A stretch of 10,848 bases of DNA from Akkermansiaceae bacterium UBA5688 (GCA_002420315.1 DIHU01000229.1:34009-44856); one strand, 5' to 3'; counted from the stretch's first letter, positions 1-7,384 are shown. Notes: generated by a model not told the origin, from the sequence alone. Numbers and translations are program-made.

Positions 1-2292
1 GGTCTTATCGGCCTTTTGCCTGCTCTCGCTCAAAACGGCGATCGAAAAGGACACGATAAAATGGGTAAAATTGTCCCCGAAGAATTGATCCCGCCGGCTC
101 CGGTACTGACCGTTGAAGAGGCACTCAAGACCTTTACGATCGAAAAAGGATTCATCATCGAACCTGTTGCCGCAGAGCCACTAGTCGACAAACCAGTCGC
201 TCTAACCTTCGATCCCTCCGGTCGGATGTGGGTTTGCGAAATGCGCGGCTACATGCCAGATATTGATGGCAAACTTGAGAACATGGCTACTGGCCGTATT
301 GCGATCCTAGAGGATACCACCGGAGATGGAAAGGCAGACAAGAGAACCACTTTTCTCGACAAGATTGTACTCCCTCGCGCAATTTCTCTGGTTCCCGGCG
401 GCATTCTTTACGGTGACCAAAATAATCTCTACTTTGTGGCTCGGAACGGAGATAAACCGAAGGGGAAGGCTGTTGTGGTCGACGATAAATTTGCCCCCGG
501 CGGTAACGTCGAACACAAGACGAACGGCTTGATGTCGGGAATTGACAATTGGTTGTATAATGCCAAGTCGAACGCACGCTTTAAATTCATTCCCGGCGAG
601 AACAAAATCATCAAAGACACCACCGCTTTCCGAGGTCAGTGGGGAATCAGTCGAGATAACTTCGGACGCCTCTTCCACAACTCAAACAGTACTCTTTTGA
701 TTGGAGATCGGGTTCTTCCAAATCTTCTTAACGGAAATAAATTGGCCAAAATGAAGGCCAAAACAACCGAGCGTATTGGATCAAACGCTGTCTTTCCCGG
801 CCGCGTCACTCCCGGCCTAAACCGTGCTTACATTTCCTCGCACAACGGCTACAGCTCAAACACCATTGACCCTAAAACCTTCAAGCTTACCAACGCCACC
901 GGGGCTTGCGGACCGGTAATCTATCGTGGAAACAACCTGCCATCATCGGTTAACGAAAACGGCTTTGTCTGTGAATCGTCCGCCCAGCTCATCAAAATGA
1001 TCGGCGTTGAAGATAAGGATGGAACGCTCAAGGGCTCTCACCCGCTTGACAATCGCGACTTCCTAACCTCCACCGACGAGCGGTTTCGCCCGGTCAACAT
1101 GTATAATGCGCCAGACGGGTCACTCTACATTCTAGATATGTATCACGGCATCATACAGCATAAGACCTACATGACCACCTACCTTCGTGCTCAAACTCTC
1201 AGCCGTGGACTGGAAGGTCCGGGATACGGACACGGACGCATTTATCGCATTCGTTCGGCCAGTAAGCGACTCGCGACAGTCGAAGACCTCACGAAAGCCT
1301 CCGATATCGACCTCATCAAAAAACTAGACAGCCCCATTGGTGCAGTTCGCGATCTCGCACAGAAGGAGCTAATCGACCGTCCTTCTGATCCCAAACCTAT
1401 TATTGAGGCACTTGCAACCGGTGCAGCTGGGGAGCTAACGAGCATCCACTTGATCTGGACTCTCGAAGGCCTAGGAGCACTCAAAGCCGAACACCTCGTT
1501 GGAGCTCTCACTTCCACAAACGAAGAGCTAGTTTCAAGCGCACTCTACGCCGCGCTCTCAATGACTGACAGCGAACTCATGAAGCTTGAGGCATCGACTG
1601 CAGCTGTGAAAGCCACCGCAATGACCGCTCCATATAAGGCTCGTGTTCTTGCCGCAACTCCCAGCCCACTTGCACAGGAAGCTCTTGTCTCTCTCCTCGA
1701 AGAGCACCATAAAATATCACTCGTTCGAGAAGCCGCAATCTCCGGATTAAGCGGGACTGCAATTCTTTTCGATAAGGTTAACAAAGGTCGCTTCAGCGAG
1801 AAAAGCTTCGACAAATGGCTCCAAGAATCCAAGCGCGGCCCACAAAAGCAGATTGATCCAAAAACCCTTCTTAAGGGAGAGCACCTCGCCTCATTTATGC
1901 GGGGCGAGAAGCTTTATAGCACTACTGCAGCCTGCATAGGTTGCCATGGTCAAGATGGTGCAGGACTGCCTAACCTTGGCCCCCAGCTCGACGGTTCCGA
2001 TTGGGTCACCGGAAGCGAAGATCGTCTCGTGAAAATCCTTATTCACGGCTTAACCGGCCCTATCCTGATCAATGGGAAGACCTTCACTCCCCAAGCCTTC
2101 ATGCCAGGTCTTGGAGTCAATCCGTCCATCAACGACGGAGATATTGCTGACATCTCAACCTTTATCCGCGCTAACTGGACCAACCGGGCTTCAAAAATTA
2201 CCGAGGCCACCGTCACCGCAATCCGCCGTGAAACCTCTGAGCGCTCCGCCGGCCAGATGTATTCTCAAAAAGACTTTCCGCTCAAAGATTAA
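1..2292 (+). CDS. PVC-type heme-binding dehydrogenase-like secreted protein, C-terminal cytochrome c (5' partial)
   Basis: The reading frame is open from the first base and begins with the tail of a signal peptide (GLIGLLPALAQ), so the true start lies upstream of the window and the product is exported. From about base 110 to 1250 it reads as a beta-propeller of the glucose/sorbosone-dehydrogenase-like kind typical of 'membrane-bound dehydrogenase' proteins (LTFDPSGRMWVCEMRGY, then TGDGKADKRT; later YILDMYHGIIQHK). Bases 1290-1800 encode alanine- and leucine-rich helices resembling HEAT-type repeats. The C-terminal domain has one heme c site, CIGCHG, at 1933-1950, and a candidate axial methionine in AFMPG at 2101-2103. 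Known for the family: periplasmic, presumed electron-transferring oxidoreductases of uncertain substrate, often tied to polysaccharide breakdown in PVC bacteria. The substrate here is unknown. It ends in TAA and converges on the amidohydrolase. Family confidence is high; the exact reaction cannot be read from the sequence. Confidence 0.9.
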   Translation, partial: GLIGLLPALAQNGDRKGHDKMGKIVPEELIPPAPVLTVEEALKTFTIEKGFIIEPVAAEPLVDKPVALTFDPSGRMWVCEMRGYMPDIDGKLENMATGRIAILEDTTGDGKADKRTTFLDKIVLPRAISLVPGGILYGDQNNLYFVARNGDKPKGKAVVVDDKFAPGGNVEHKTNGLMSGIDNWLYNAKSNARFKFIPGENKIIKDTTAFRGQWGISRDNFGRLFHNSNSTLLIGDRVLPNLLNGNKLAKMKAKTTERIGSNAVFPGRVTPGLNRAYISSHNGYSSNTIDPKTFKLTNATGACGPVIYRGNNLPSSVNENGFVCESSAQLIKMIGVEDKDGTLKGSHPLDNRDFLTSTDERFRPVNMYNAPDGSLYILDMYHGIIQHKTYMTTYLRAQTLSRGLEGPGYGHGRIYRIRSASKRLATVEDLTKASDIDLIKKLDSPIGAVRDLAQKELIDRPSDPKPIIEALATGAAGELTSIHLIWTLEGLGALKAEHLVGALTSTNEELVSSALYAALSMTDSELMKLEASTAAVKATAMTAPYKARVLAATPSPLAQEALVSLLEEHHKISLVREAAISGLSGTAILFDKVNKGRFSEKSFDKWLQESKRGPQKQIDPKTLLKGEHLASFMRGEKLYSTTAACIGCHGQDGAGLPNLGPQLDGSDWVTGSEDRLVKILIHGLTGPILINGKTFTPQAFMPGLGVNPSINDGDIADISTFIRANWTNRASKITEATVTAIRRETSERSAGQMYSQKDFPLKD

Positions 2293-2409
2293 AGCCAGAT
2301 AACAGCTTGCTACCAACTCTCTTCACCCATAAGAGTCAAAATAATCTTATAGTGATGCGCGGAAGCCTAGGTGCTTTCAGAGCAGGCAATTTCTTTCAAT
2401 GGATACTGT

Positions 2410-2432
2410 TACTTCGACAAAAAATCGAAGTA
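2410..2432. repeat. Perfect 8-bp stem hairpin
   Basis: TACTTCGA and TCGAAGTA are perfect inverted arms separated by a 7-base A-rich loop (CAAAAAA). The hairpin lies 118 bases after the stop of the + strand gene. Neither side carries the T-run expected of an intrinsic terminator, so it could be an RNA 3'-end stabiliser or a protein-binding palindrome. The function is not determined. Confidence 0.55.
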
Positions 2433-2481
2433 GCCACGAATGCAGCTCATTCAATTCAGGCTAAGCGCCATCCAAGGCCCC

Positions 2482-2543
2482 ATTTTCTCGGCATTCGGAA
2501 CAGAGCTCAGACTCCCAGTCGCAACAGCATGATCCGAGAAAAT
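2482..2543. repeat. 10-bp perfect inverted repeat with 42-base spacer
   Basis: ATTTTCTCGG (2482-2491) and CCGAGAAAAT (2534-2543) match perfectly as inverted arms. CAT (2492-2494) and ATG (2529-2531) can extend the stem past a two-base bulge. Inside, GACT-CCC-AGTC (2510-2520) can form a small apical hairpin. The result is a plausible branched or elongated RNA fold, or terminal repeats of a very small decayed element. No target-site duplication is evident at the arms. Confidence 0.5.
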
Positions 2544-2558
2544 TAAATCCGTTTCCAA

Positions 2559-2582
2559 AAACATTAAAACGCAAACTTTGCG
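2559..2582 (-). terminator. Weak intrinsic terminator candidate after the amidohydrolase
   Basis: On the - strand, 10 bases after the amidohydrolase stop, CGCAA-AGT-TTGCG can form a 5-bp stem with a 3-base loop. It is followed directly by TTTTAATGTTTTT. The stem is short, so termination may be partial. Confidence 0.4.
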
Positions 2583-2592
2583 ATTCTATCAC

Positions 2593-3672
2593 TCACGAGC
2601 TGAGCTTCAAAAAGCTTCGACTTAATTCAAATACCTCTTTTGGACAACCGAGCGCCGCTTTGAGCTTCACATCACGATCCCAGGAGTTCTTTGTCAGCAT
2701 GATATCAGCCATCTCCCTAATCGTTAGCCTTAGCGGAAACTGTAACGCCGTCACAAACGGAGTATTGGTAAGTGGGTAGTCAGTTCCATACATAAGACGG
2801 CCTTTCAGCCTTTCATCGCTAAGGACCTGTGGCAAATACCTACTCCGATTCATCTGTGTTAACGTGGAAATATCGGCATAAAGATTCGGAAATTCGGGCA
2901 TCATCTCCAACAGGCGCTCGATATTCTCTACTCCCTCTCGCTCACCAGAGCTCGCAACGTGCGCCGCAATAATCTGCACCCCACATTCCAGAGGAAGTTT
3001 GAGAAGCTTGGGATCACCGAGAGTATTATCGGTCCGCGAAAACGAATCTTCATCACCGACGTGAGTCAAAAGAGGTAAATCTAATTCCGCCATCTTAAGA
3101 TAGTAATCACGATACCTTTCATCCGACGGATCAATCCCCTGAATATTTGGCAACCACTTTACAAATATTGCGCCATTTTTCTTCGACCACTCCAACTCCT
3201 TCAGCGCGTCCTTCCGGTTGGGATGTACACTTGAACCAAAATGAAGTCCTTTCCTGCTCTTCACGGATTTGCCCACGAATCTATTCGGCACATAAACTTC
3301 AAGCTGATCTTCGACAAGATTCCCCTCGACATCGTAAGGCGCATCCATCGCAAGAATAACCACATCGTCAATAAATTGAGATTTCGCAATCTGCTTAACG
3401 ATAACATCCATGACAATTTCATCGCCCTTCTGACTCACCTCCTCCTCACTTGTGCCAAAGATCTTGAGATAGAGCTTAAATTTCCAACTTTCTCGCAAGG
3501 CTTTTGAAACTCTTGCTCCACTTCCTCCCGCACCAAACCCCGCAGTGTGACAGTGCATATCGAGAATCCCACTAGGTGGCTGAGAAGCTTGAGAATATGC
3601 TCCTTTAAAAAAGACGCTGCGTAAGACAAGAAGAACGACAAACGAGACTAGGAAAAACCACGCGAGAGTCAT
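2593..3672 (-). CDS. Membrane-anchored amidohydrolase (amidohydrolase_2-like TIM-barrel metal hydrolase)
   Basis: The ATG at 3672 is preferred because AAGGA lies 7 bases before it. A GTG at 3687 in the same frame would add five residues but has no such signal. The 359-residue product starts with a hydrophobic segment (residues 3-22), suggesting an N-terminal membrane anchor or uncleaved signal, so the enzyme probably faces the periplasm. Metal-site candidates match the amidohydrolase superfamily: HxH in DMHCH (H40, H42), K172 in VKWLPNIQG, H204 in LLTHVGDED, H238 in AAHVASSGE, and D298 in YGTDYP. H150 in SVHP lies near the strand that carries an active-site residue in relatives. Amidohydrolase_2 members include decarboxylases, lactonases and other C-C or C-O/C-N bond hydrolases; the substrate here is unknown. 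It follows frr by 127 bases, but a strong terminator lies between, so it probably has its own promoter. Such membrane anchoring is not the commonest arrangement for the family. Confidence 0.85.
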   Translation of the reverse strand: MTLAWFFLVSFVVLLVLRSVFFKGAYSQASQPPSGILDMHCHTAGFGAGGSGARVSKALRESWKFKLYLKIFGTSEEEVSQKGDEIVMDVIVKQIAKSQFIDDVVILAMDAPYDVEGNLVEDQLEVYVPNRFVGKSVKSRKGLHFGSSVHPNRKDALKELEWSKKNGAIFVKWLPNIQGIDPSDERYRDYYLKMAELDLPLLTHVGDEDSFSRTDNTLGDPKLLKLPLECGVQIIAAHVASSGEREGVENIERLLEMMPEFPNLYADISTLTQMNRSRYLPQVLSDERLKGRLMYGTDYPLTNTPFVTALQFPLRLTIREMADIMLTKNSWDRDVKLKAALGCPKEVFELSRSFLKLSS

Positions 3673-3679
3673 ACCCCAA

Positions 3680-3684
3680 TCCTT
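3680..3684 (-). promoter_or_regulatory. Ribosome binding site that decides the amidohydrolase start
   Basis: AAGGA on the - strand sits 7 bases upstream of the ATG at 3670-3672. It supports that start over the upstream in-frame GTG (3685-3687). It is the only well-placed Shine-Dalgarno-like sequence found among the - strand genes. Confidence 0.6.
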
Positions 3685-3744
3685 CACGAACTGGATCTCG
3701 AGTCAACATCCCTAGTTCAATCATCTTAGCTCTCTCGATGTCGC

Positions 3745-3780
3745 AAAAAAACTGCAGAAGGACGGACCATCTGCAGCTTT
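3745..3780 (-). terminator. Rho-independent terminator after frr
   Basis: On the - strand, CTGCAGA (3776-3770) pairs with TCTGCAG (3758-3752) around an 11-base loop. Inside the loop, GG and CC can pair beyond a T-T mismatch. Seven T residues follow at once (3751-3745), and the A residues before the stem can pair with them. It lies 20 bases past the frr stop and is the strongest terminator in the window. Confidence 0.85.
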
Positions 3781-3799
3781 AAATTAGGATTAATCGACT

Positions 3800-4357
3800 T
3801 TAAACAGTCATCACCTCTTTCTCTTTTGCATCGGTTAGGGAATCGATTTCTCCAACATACTTATTGGTTAAATCCTGAACGTCCGCCTCATAGTCGCGTT
3901 GACCATCTTCCGTGAGCTCATTATCCGATTTCATCTTCTTACCAAGATCCATGCCGTCCTTGCGAGCTCCTCGAATTCGCACACGACCTTCCTCAGCCAT
4001 CGACTTTACAGATTTTACAAGCTCCACACGGCGTTCCTCAGAAAGCTCAGGAATTGGAAGACGAATCCGCTGTCCTTCATTTACAGGATTTAAACCGAGC
4101 TTACTCTCCCGTATCGCCTTGTCGATGTCACCCGAGGTCGAAGGATCAAAGGGCTGAACAACAAGCATTCGGGGTTCTGGTGCAGTAATGACAGCAAGTC
4201 CATTTAACTTCATCACGCTTCCATAAGCCGCAACCGAGACTTCAAGATTTTCTACCAGGGCCGGCGAGGCCTTCCCTGTTCGGATGGAGGTGAACTCCGA
4301 GCTTGTGTGCTCGACCGCTTTTTTCATGGCCTCTTCGACCTTTTTAATTGCTTCCAT
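3800..4357 (-). CDS. frr: Ribosome recycling factor
   Basis: The product splits post-termination 70S ribosomes together with EF-G so that subunits, mRNA and tRNA can be reused; it acts in the cytosol. The length of 185 residues is normal for the family. Conserved stretches are in the expected order: IRTGKASPALVENLEV near residues 26-41, VQPFDPSTSGDIDKAI near 67-82, GLNPVNEGQRIRLPIPEL near 88-105, and SEERRVELVK near 106-115. These cover the two-domain, L-shaped fold. The usual VRRD segment after VRIR is replaced by GARKDGMD, a mild deviation. It begins 20 bases after pyrH, a widely conserved gene order, so the two are very probably co-transcribed. The upstream sequence (CACTAAC) offers no Shine-Dalgarno match. 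A strong terminator follows. Confidence 0.97.
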   Translation of the reverse strand: MEAIKKVEEAMKKAVEHTSSEFTSIRTGKASPALVENLEVSVAAYGSVMKLNGLAVITAPEPRMLVVQPFDPSTSGDIDKAIRESKLGLNPVNEGQRIRLPIPELSEERRVELVKSVKSMAEEGRVRIRGARKDGMDLGKKMKSDNELTEDGQRDYEADVQDLTNKYVGEIDSLTDAKEKEVMTV

Positions 4358-4377
4358 GTTAGTGGTGTTTTGAATGA

Positions 4378-5109
4378 TTAATGAACGATGGTCCCAATGT
4401 CCTGATGATTGAGAGCGAGCTCGATATTTCCTTTCTTCTCAAGATCAAAAACGATTATAGGAATATCATTATCCATACAGAGACTAAACGCGGTGGAATC
4501 CATGACCCCGAGTTCGCTGTTGATACACTCGCGGAACGAGACTGTCTCGTAACGAACAGCATCCGGGTTTTTCTTGGGATCCGAATCGTAAACACCGTCC
4601 ACCATAGTCGCTTTAAAGATAACATCTGCATTCATCTCATTGGCCCTTAGAGCGGCGGTAGTGTCTGTCGAAAAGAACGGACTGCCCGTGCCAGCAGCAA
4701 AGATGACGACCGCACCCCGGGACATTTGCCGAGACGCTTTACGCCGAATAAACGGCTCGGCTACATTTTGCATATGAATCGCAGAGTGAACGATACACTC
4801 CTCACCCACCTGCTCTAGCGCCGCCTGAAGGGCCAAAGCATTCATAACTGTTGCGAGCATTCCCACATAGTCGGCTGTCGCCCGATCCATTCCCCGCGCA
4901 CTCGCCGATGCTCCTCTCCAGAAATTTCCGCCACCCACCACAATAGCGAGTTCCACGTCCGCCGTTTGTCTAGCTCCATGAATCTCACACGCAATTCGCT
5001 CGACAATTTCAGGAGAAATATTGTCGTGACTCCCAGACGCCCGAAGGGCTTCACCACTGAGTTTCAAGACCACTCTTTTAAAGTTTCTGATCGCTGCAAG
5101 GTCACTCAT
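4378..5109 (-). CDS. pyrH: Uridylate kinase (UMP kinase)
   Basis: Phosphorylates UMP to UDP with ATP in pyrimidine nucleotide synthesis; bacterial UMP kinases are hexameric members of the amino-acid kinase family. The 243-residue frame from the ATG at 5109 matches the usual length of about 240. A TTG nine codons upstream is in frame but would add an atypical tail. Visible signatures: KLSGEAL (residues 16-22), the glycine loop VVGGGNFWRG (57-66), DYVGMLATVMNALALQ (80-95), AAGTGSPFFSTDTTAALRA (138-156), and KATMVDGVYDSDPKKNPDA (166-184), the nucleotide-binding region. The usual partners rpsB and tsf are not upstream; a secreted unknown precedes it by 90 bases. frr follows by 20 bases. The bases just before the start (CCAGCAG) give no Shine-Dalgarno match. 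Confidence 0.97.
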   Translation of the reverse strand: MSDLAAIRNFKRVVLKLSGEALRASGSHDNISPEIVERIACEIHGARQTADVELAIVVGGGNFWRGASASARGMDRATADYVGMLATVMNALALQAALEQVGEECIVHSAIHMQNVAEPFIRRKASRQMSRGAVVIFAAGTGSPFFSTDTTAALRANEMNADVIFKATMVDGVYDSDPKKNPDAVRYETVSFRECINSELGVMDSTAFSLCMDNDIPIIVFDLEKKGNIELALNHQDIGTIVH

Positions 5110-5199
5110 CTGCTGGCTTAGATAATGACAGGACAAGAACTGACCGAAAAGCGGAAAAGGCTCGCCAAACCAATTTCTATAACTTTGAAAGATCCAATC

Positions 5200-5733
5200 T
5201 TATCCCTTAACGATAAAACCCCCGTTTAAATCGCGAAGCGATTGATCTTTTTGAGTAATACCCTCAATTAGGATTTTCACCTTTAAAGGCTTATTCTCCG
5301 GATGATGGTAGTCTTCGAGCGTTTCTTTTAGAGCTTGAATCGAAAGCCCTAAAACGGTCCGAATTGGTAATTCAATGCCCTCGGGAGCATGCATCTTAGT
5401 GAGATTAAATACTACTTTAAGCTCACCTGAGTTGCTCATTATCCCGGATAATTCGATTTGAAACAAGGTCAACAAATTGCACTCGTTCACATCATAATTG
5501 AAGGTGGCAGGCATCTGATGAGGCGTCGCTACCGCCAAAACCAAATTTTCTGGCATCGCTCCACTTAGAACCATTGGGCGAGCAAAAATACGAGCCTGGA
5601 TCGCCTCACCTTTGAATTCGTGATCAACATCCGTCCCGTGAAGAGAGAGAGGCTGAAAAACTCTCAATACCTCGAGAGTTGTCGCGGACGCTAAACTCGC
5701 GGACGCCAGCAAAAGGGTCAAAACTGTTCGCAT
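5200..5733 (-). CDS. Secreted protein of unknown function
   Basis: I do not recognise this 177-residue protein. It opens with a clear Sec-type signal peptide: MR, a hydrophobic core (residues 3-17, VLTLLLASASLASAT) and a likely AxA-type cleavage near residue 17. The mature part is about 160 residues, soluble-looking, with alternating short hydrophobic stretches that suggest beta strands, and one cysteine (CNLLTLF), so no disulfide or lipobox is evident. The C-terminal part, LKVKILIEGITQKDQSL, is followed by a short tail. The gene sits between fmt (37-base gap) and pyrH (90-base gap) on the same strand, probably within the same transcript. An AGGTGA lies 16 bases before the ATG, farther than is normal for a ribosome binding site. 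The signal peptide, proper start and lack of overlap make it a likely real gene; its function is open. Confidence 0.75.
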   Translation of the reverse strand: MRTVLTLLLASASLASATTLEVLRVFQPLSLHGTDVDHEFKGEAIQARIFARPMVLSGAMPENLVLAVATPHQMPATFNYDVNECNLLTLFQIELSGIMSNSGELKVVFNLTKMHAPEGIELPIRTVLGLSIQALKETLEDYHHPENKPLKVKILIEGITQKDQSLRDLNGGFIVKG

Positions 5734-5770
5734 GGATAAAATACTAATATCACCTGACTAAAAAGGCGAC

Positions 5771-6697
5771 TTATTTTAACCCTGCTTTCAAAACCTCCAA
5801 ATGCCCTCGAGCAAGCTCACCACCATTCATTCGCCGGCTACCTTCCAGCTGAACTTCGCCGAGAATAAGACTTCCAGAACCACAAGCTATTTCAATAGTC
5901 TCTTCACCAACTCGGAGTAATTCACCAGGCTCGCCCTCACCTTCGCCAATTTTTGTCGGCGGAAAAACCTTCATTTTTTTTAGTCCCAATTCAGCCGAAG
6001 TTCCCGGCCAAGGATGAAAGGCCCGCACAAGACATTCCAGTTCTTTGGCAGGCCTAGACCAGTTTAGGAAACCATCTTTCCGGCCCAATTTAGGTACATA
6101 AGTTTGCAAAGATTCATCTTGGGCGGCTCCCTCTACCGGACCGCTCTCGATCATTTTTAAGGCGGCCTGACATGCAGCCGGCCCAACCTGCGCAAGGCGG
6201 TCGTGAAGCTCCCCACAAGTCTCGCCTTCAAGAATTGAAACCACCTTTTGCAAGATGACATTCCCAGCATCGAGTCGTTTTACCACATGAATGACACTCC
6301 AGCCTGTTTCGACATCACCGTTTTTCAAAGCAGCCTGAATGCATGAAGCCCCCCTATATTTTGGAAGTAATGATGCGTGCAGATTAATGATAGCTCGCGA
6401 TGGAATATCAAGGAGAGCTTGGGGCAAAATCTGGCCATAAGCCATCACCACAATGACCTCTGGATTCCATTGGCGGATCTGATCAAGAGCCTCTGCTTTG
6501 CGAACTGATTCCGGTTGGATCAAGGGAACTCCCGCATCAAGAGCTATCTCCTTCACCCGTGGCGCAGTCATAATCTGCTTTCGTCCAACCGGTCGGTCCG
6601 GTTGAGTGACTAGACCAACCACCTCATACTCATGAGTGAGCGCGTCGGCAAAAGTAGCTTCAGAAATTTCCCCTGTGACCATAAAAACCAGACGCAT
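5771..6697 (-). CDS. fmt: Methionyl-tRNA formyltransferase
   Basis: Transfers a formyl group from 10-formyl-tetrahydrofolate to initiator Met-tRNA, allowing translation initiation. The length of 308 residues is typical. The catalytic triad is visible: N105 and H107 in INLHASLLPKYRG and D143 in RLDAGNVI. The basic loop TQPDRPVGRKQ (31-41) corresponds to the tRNA-contacting insertion. The C-terminal OB-like domain shows FLNWSRPA (210-217), VRAFHPWPGT (224-233) and a closing LEGSRRM (284-290). An oddity is the N-terminal strand, FMVTGEIS, where the family usually has a GTPxFA-like sequence. The substrate-loop GAAPI is here GASCI. The C-terminal tRNA-binding domain and intact triad still favour a true Fmt over a sugar or purine formyltransferase. 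It starts 2 bases after the adk stop, implying translational coupling. Peptide deformylase, a frequent neighbour, is not in the window. Confidence 0.94.
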   Translation of the reverse strand: MRLVFMVTGEISEATFADALTHEYEVVGLVTQPDRPVGRKQIMTAPRVKEIALDAGVPLIQPESVRKAEALDQIRQWNPEVIVVMAYGQILPQALLDIPSRAIINLHASLLPKYRGASCIQAALKNGDVETGWSVIHVVKRLDAGNVILQKVVSILEGETCGELHDRLAQVGPAACQAALKMIESGPVEGAAQDESLQTYVPKLGRKDGFLNWSRPAKELECLVRAFHPWPGTSAELGLKKMKVFPPTKIGEGEGEPGELLRVGEETIEIACGSGSLILGEVQLEGSRRMNGGELARGHLEVLKAGLK

Positions 6698-6699
6698 CT

Positions 6700-7335
6700 C
6701 TAGATCGTTTGGTTGTCAATTCGCTGATAAGCATCCAGCGTTTGAAGCTTGGCAAGAATATCGTAAACGACCTTAGCAGGAGACTGCGTGGCATCAATGT
6801 CGCACCGCAAATCCTCACCGTAGTAATCAAGAATCGGCTTGGTTTCATCTTCGTAAGTTCTAATCCGATGTTGAATGACGACCTCCGAGGCATCATCAAG
6901 TCGCTGCTCCTTGAGTGCACGCTTACGGAGTCGTCTTGCGAGCTCATCACGATTTGGGCAACTCAGATGAAAGACCGCATGAATCTCAACATAATTTTCC
7001 AGCATTTTAGCCTGATCCTGATTCCTTGGGATCCCATCGAGCAAGAGAATATCGATATCCGGTTTGTATCGATGGCTCGTCACAAGATCGTTCATATGAC
7101 TTGCCCAAAGTTGAATTGTAAGTTCGTCGGGAACCAATTCACCACGCTTCGAATACTCAACAAATTTACGACCAAGGTCAGTCCGAGTGTCTAATTGACG
7201 AAAGACATCTCCGCTAGAATAGTGATAAAAACGAGGGATTTGGGCTAGGATTGCACCTTGGGTCCCCTTTCCAACTCCCGGCGCACCAAGGATCAGAATA
7301 GCAGGTTTTTTAGGTATCTTAAGGGTCTTGCTCAT
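6700..7335 (-). CDS. adk: Adenylate kinase, short-lid type
   Basis: Interconverts ATP + AMP and 2 ADP in the cytosol. The 211-residue product has the Walker A loop GAPGVGKGT (17-25), the NMP-binding motif YSSGDVFR (39-46), LLLDGIPRNQDQA (97-109) in place of the usual DGFPR, and QRLDD (144-148) followed by R157 and Y161 for the lid. No four-cysteine zinc site is present and the lid is short, unlike the long-lid form of most bacteria. The N-terminal ten residues precede the first strand, slightly longer than usual. fmt follows after 2 bases, while the UbiA-like gene ends 49 bases upstream. No Shine-Dalgarno sequence precedes the ATG (CTTGTAGCG). Another NMP kinase specificity (for example UMP/CMP-like) is possible because of the I-for-F change and short lid, but no other adk candidate is in view. 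Confidence 0.9.
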   Translation of the reverse strand: MSKTLKIPKKPAILILGAPGVGKGTQGAILAQIPRFYHYSSGDVFRQLDTRTDLGRKFVEYSKRGELVPDELTIQLWASHMNDLVTSHRYKPDIDILLLDGIPRNQDQAKMLENYVEIHAVFHLSCPNRDELARRLRKRALKEQRLDDASEVVIQHRIRTYEDETKPILDYYGEDLRCDIDATQSPAKVVYDILAKLQTLDAYQRIDNQTI

Positions 7336-7384
7336 CGCTACAAGCCGGAGTCTGCGTCAGGTTTCCGCATCGCTCAACCCCAAA

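Larger units (their letters stand above)
2293..2592. other. Convergent intergenic region with several inverted repeats
   Basis: This 300-base gap separates two convergent genes. No credible coding frame is seen: the one short frame begins with TTG, has no ribosome binding site and has low-complexity basic composition. The gap holds three inverted repeats (2410-2432, 2482-2543 and 2570-2582). The last is followed on the - strand by T-rich sequence and may end transcription of the amidohydrolase. No good T-tailed hairpin is seen for the + strand gene, so its 3' end may depend on Rho or on one of the plain hairpins. Confidence 0.6.

Noticed and set aside
307..678. 123-codon - strand frame inside the cytochrome-dehydrogenase gene
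   Set aside because: It is antisense to conserved propeller sequence and has no domain or start signal.
2307..2546. 79-codon + strand frame in the convergent gap
   Set aside because: It starts at TTG with no ribosome binding site, has basic low-information composition and spans the inverted repeats. It resembles no known protein and is most likely chance.
3688..3744. TTGACT as a -35 box for the amidohydrolase
   Set aside because: At 17 bases downstream the -10 would be AGGATT, which is a poor match and overlaps the ribosome binding site. A promoter is expected between the terminator and the gene but is not identifiable by eye.
5134..5136. Upstream TTG start for pyrH, adding nine residues
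   Set aside because: The added residues (MSCHYLSQQ) are not part of the conserved family N-terminus, and the ATG at 5109 gives the usual length.
5155..5199. Promoter-like hexamers TTGGAT and TATAGA before pyrH
   Set aside because: The spacing is about 10 bases, far from the 16-18 needed. No better pair was found, so no promoter is claimed.
6709..7194. 161-codon + strand frame antisense to adk
   Set aside because: It lies wholly inside a clearly identified adk, and its composition follows from the complementary codons. No ribosome binding site or recognisable domain is present.
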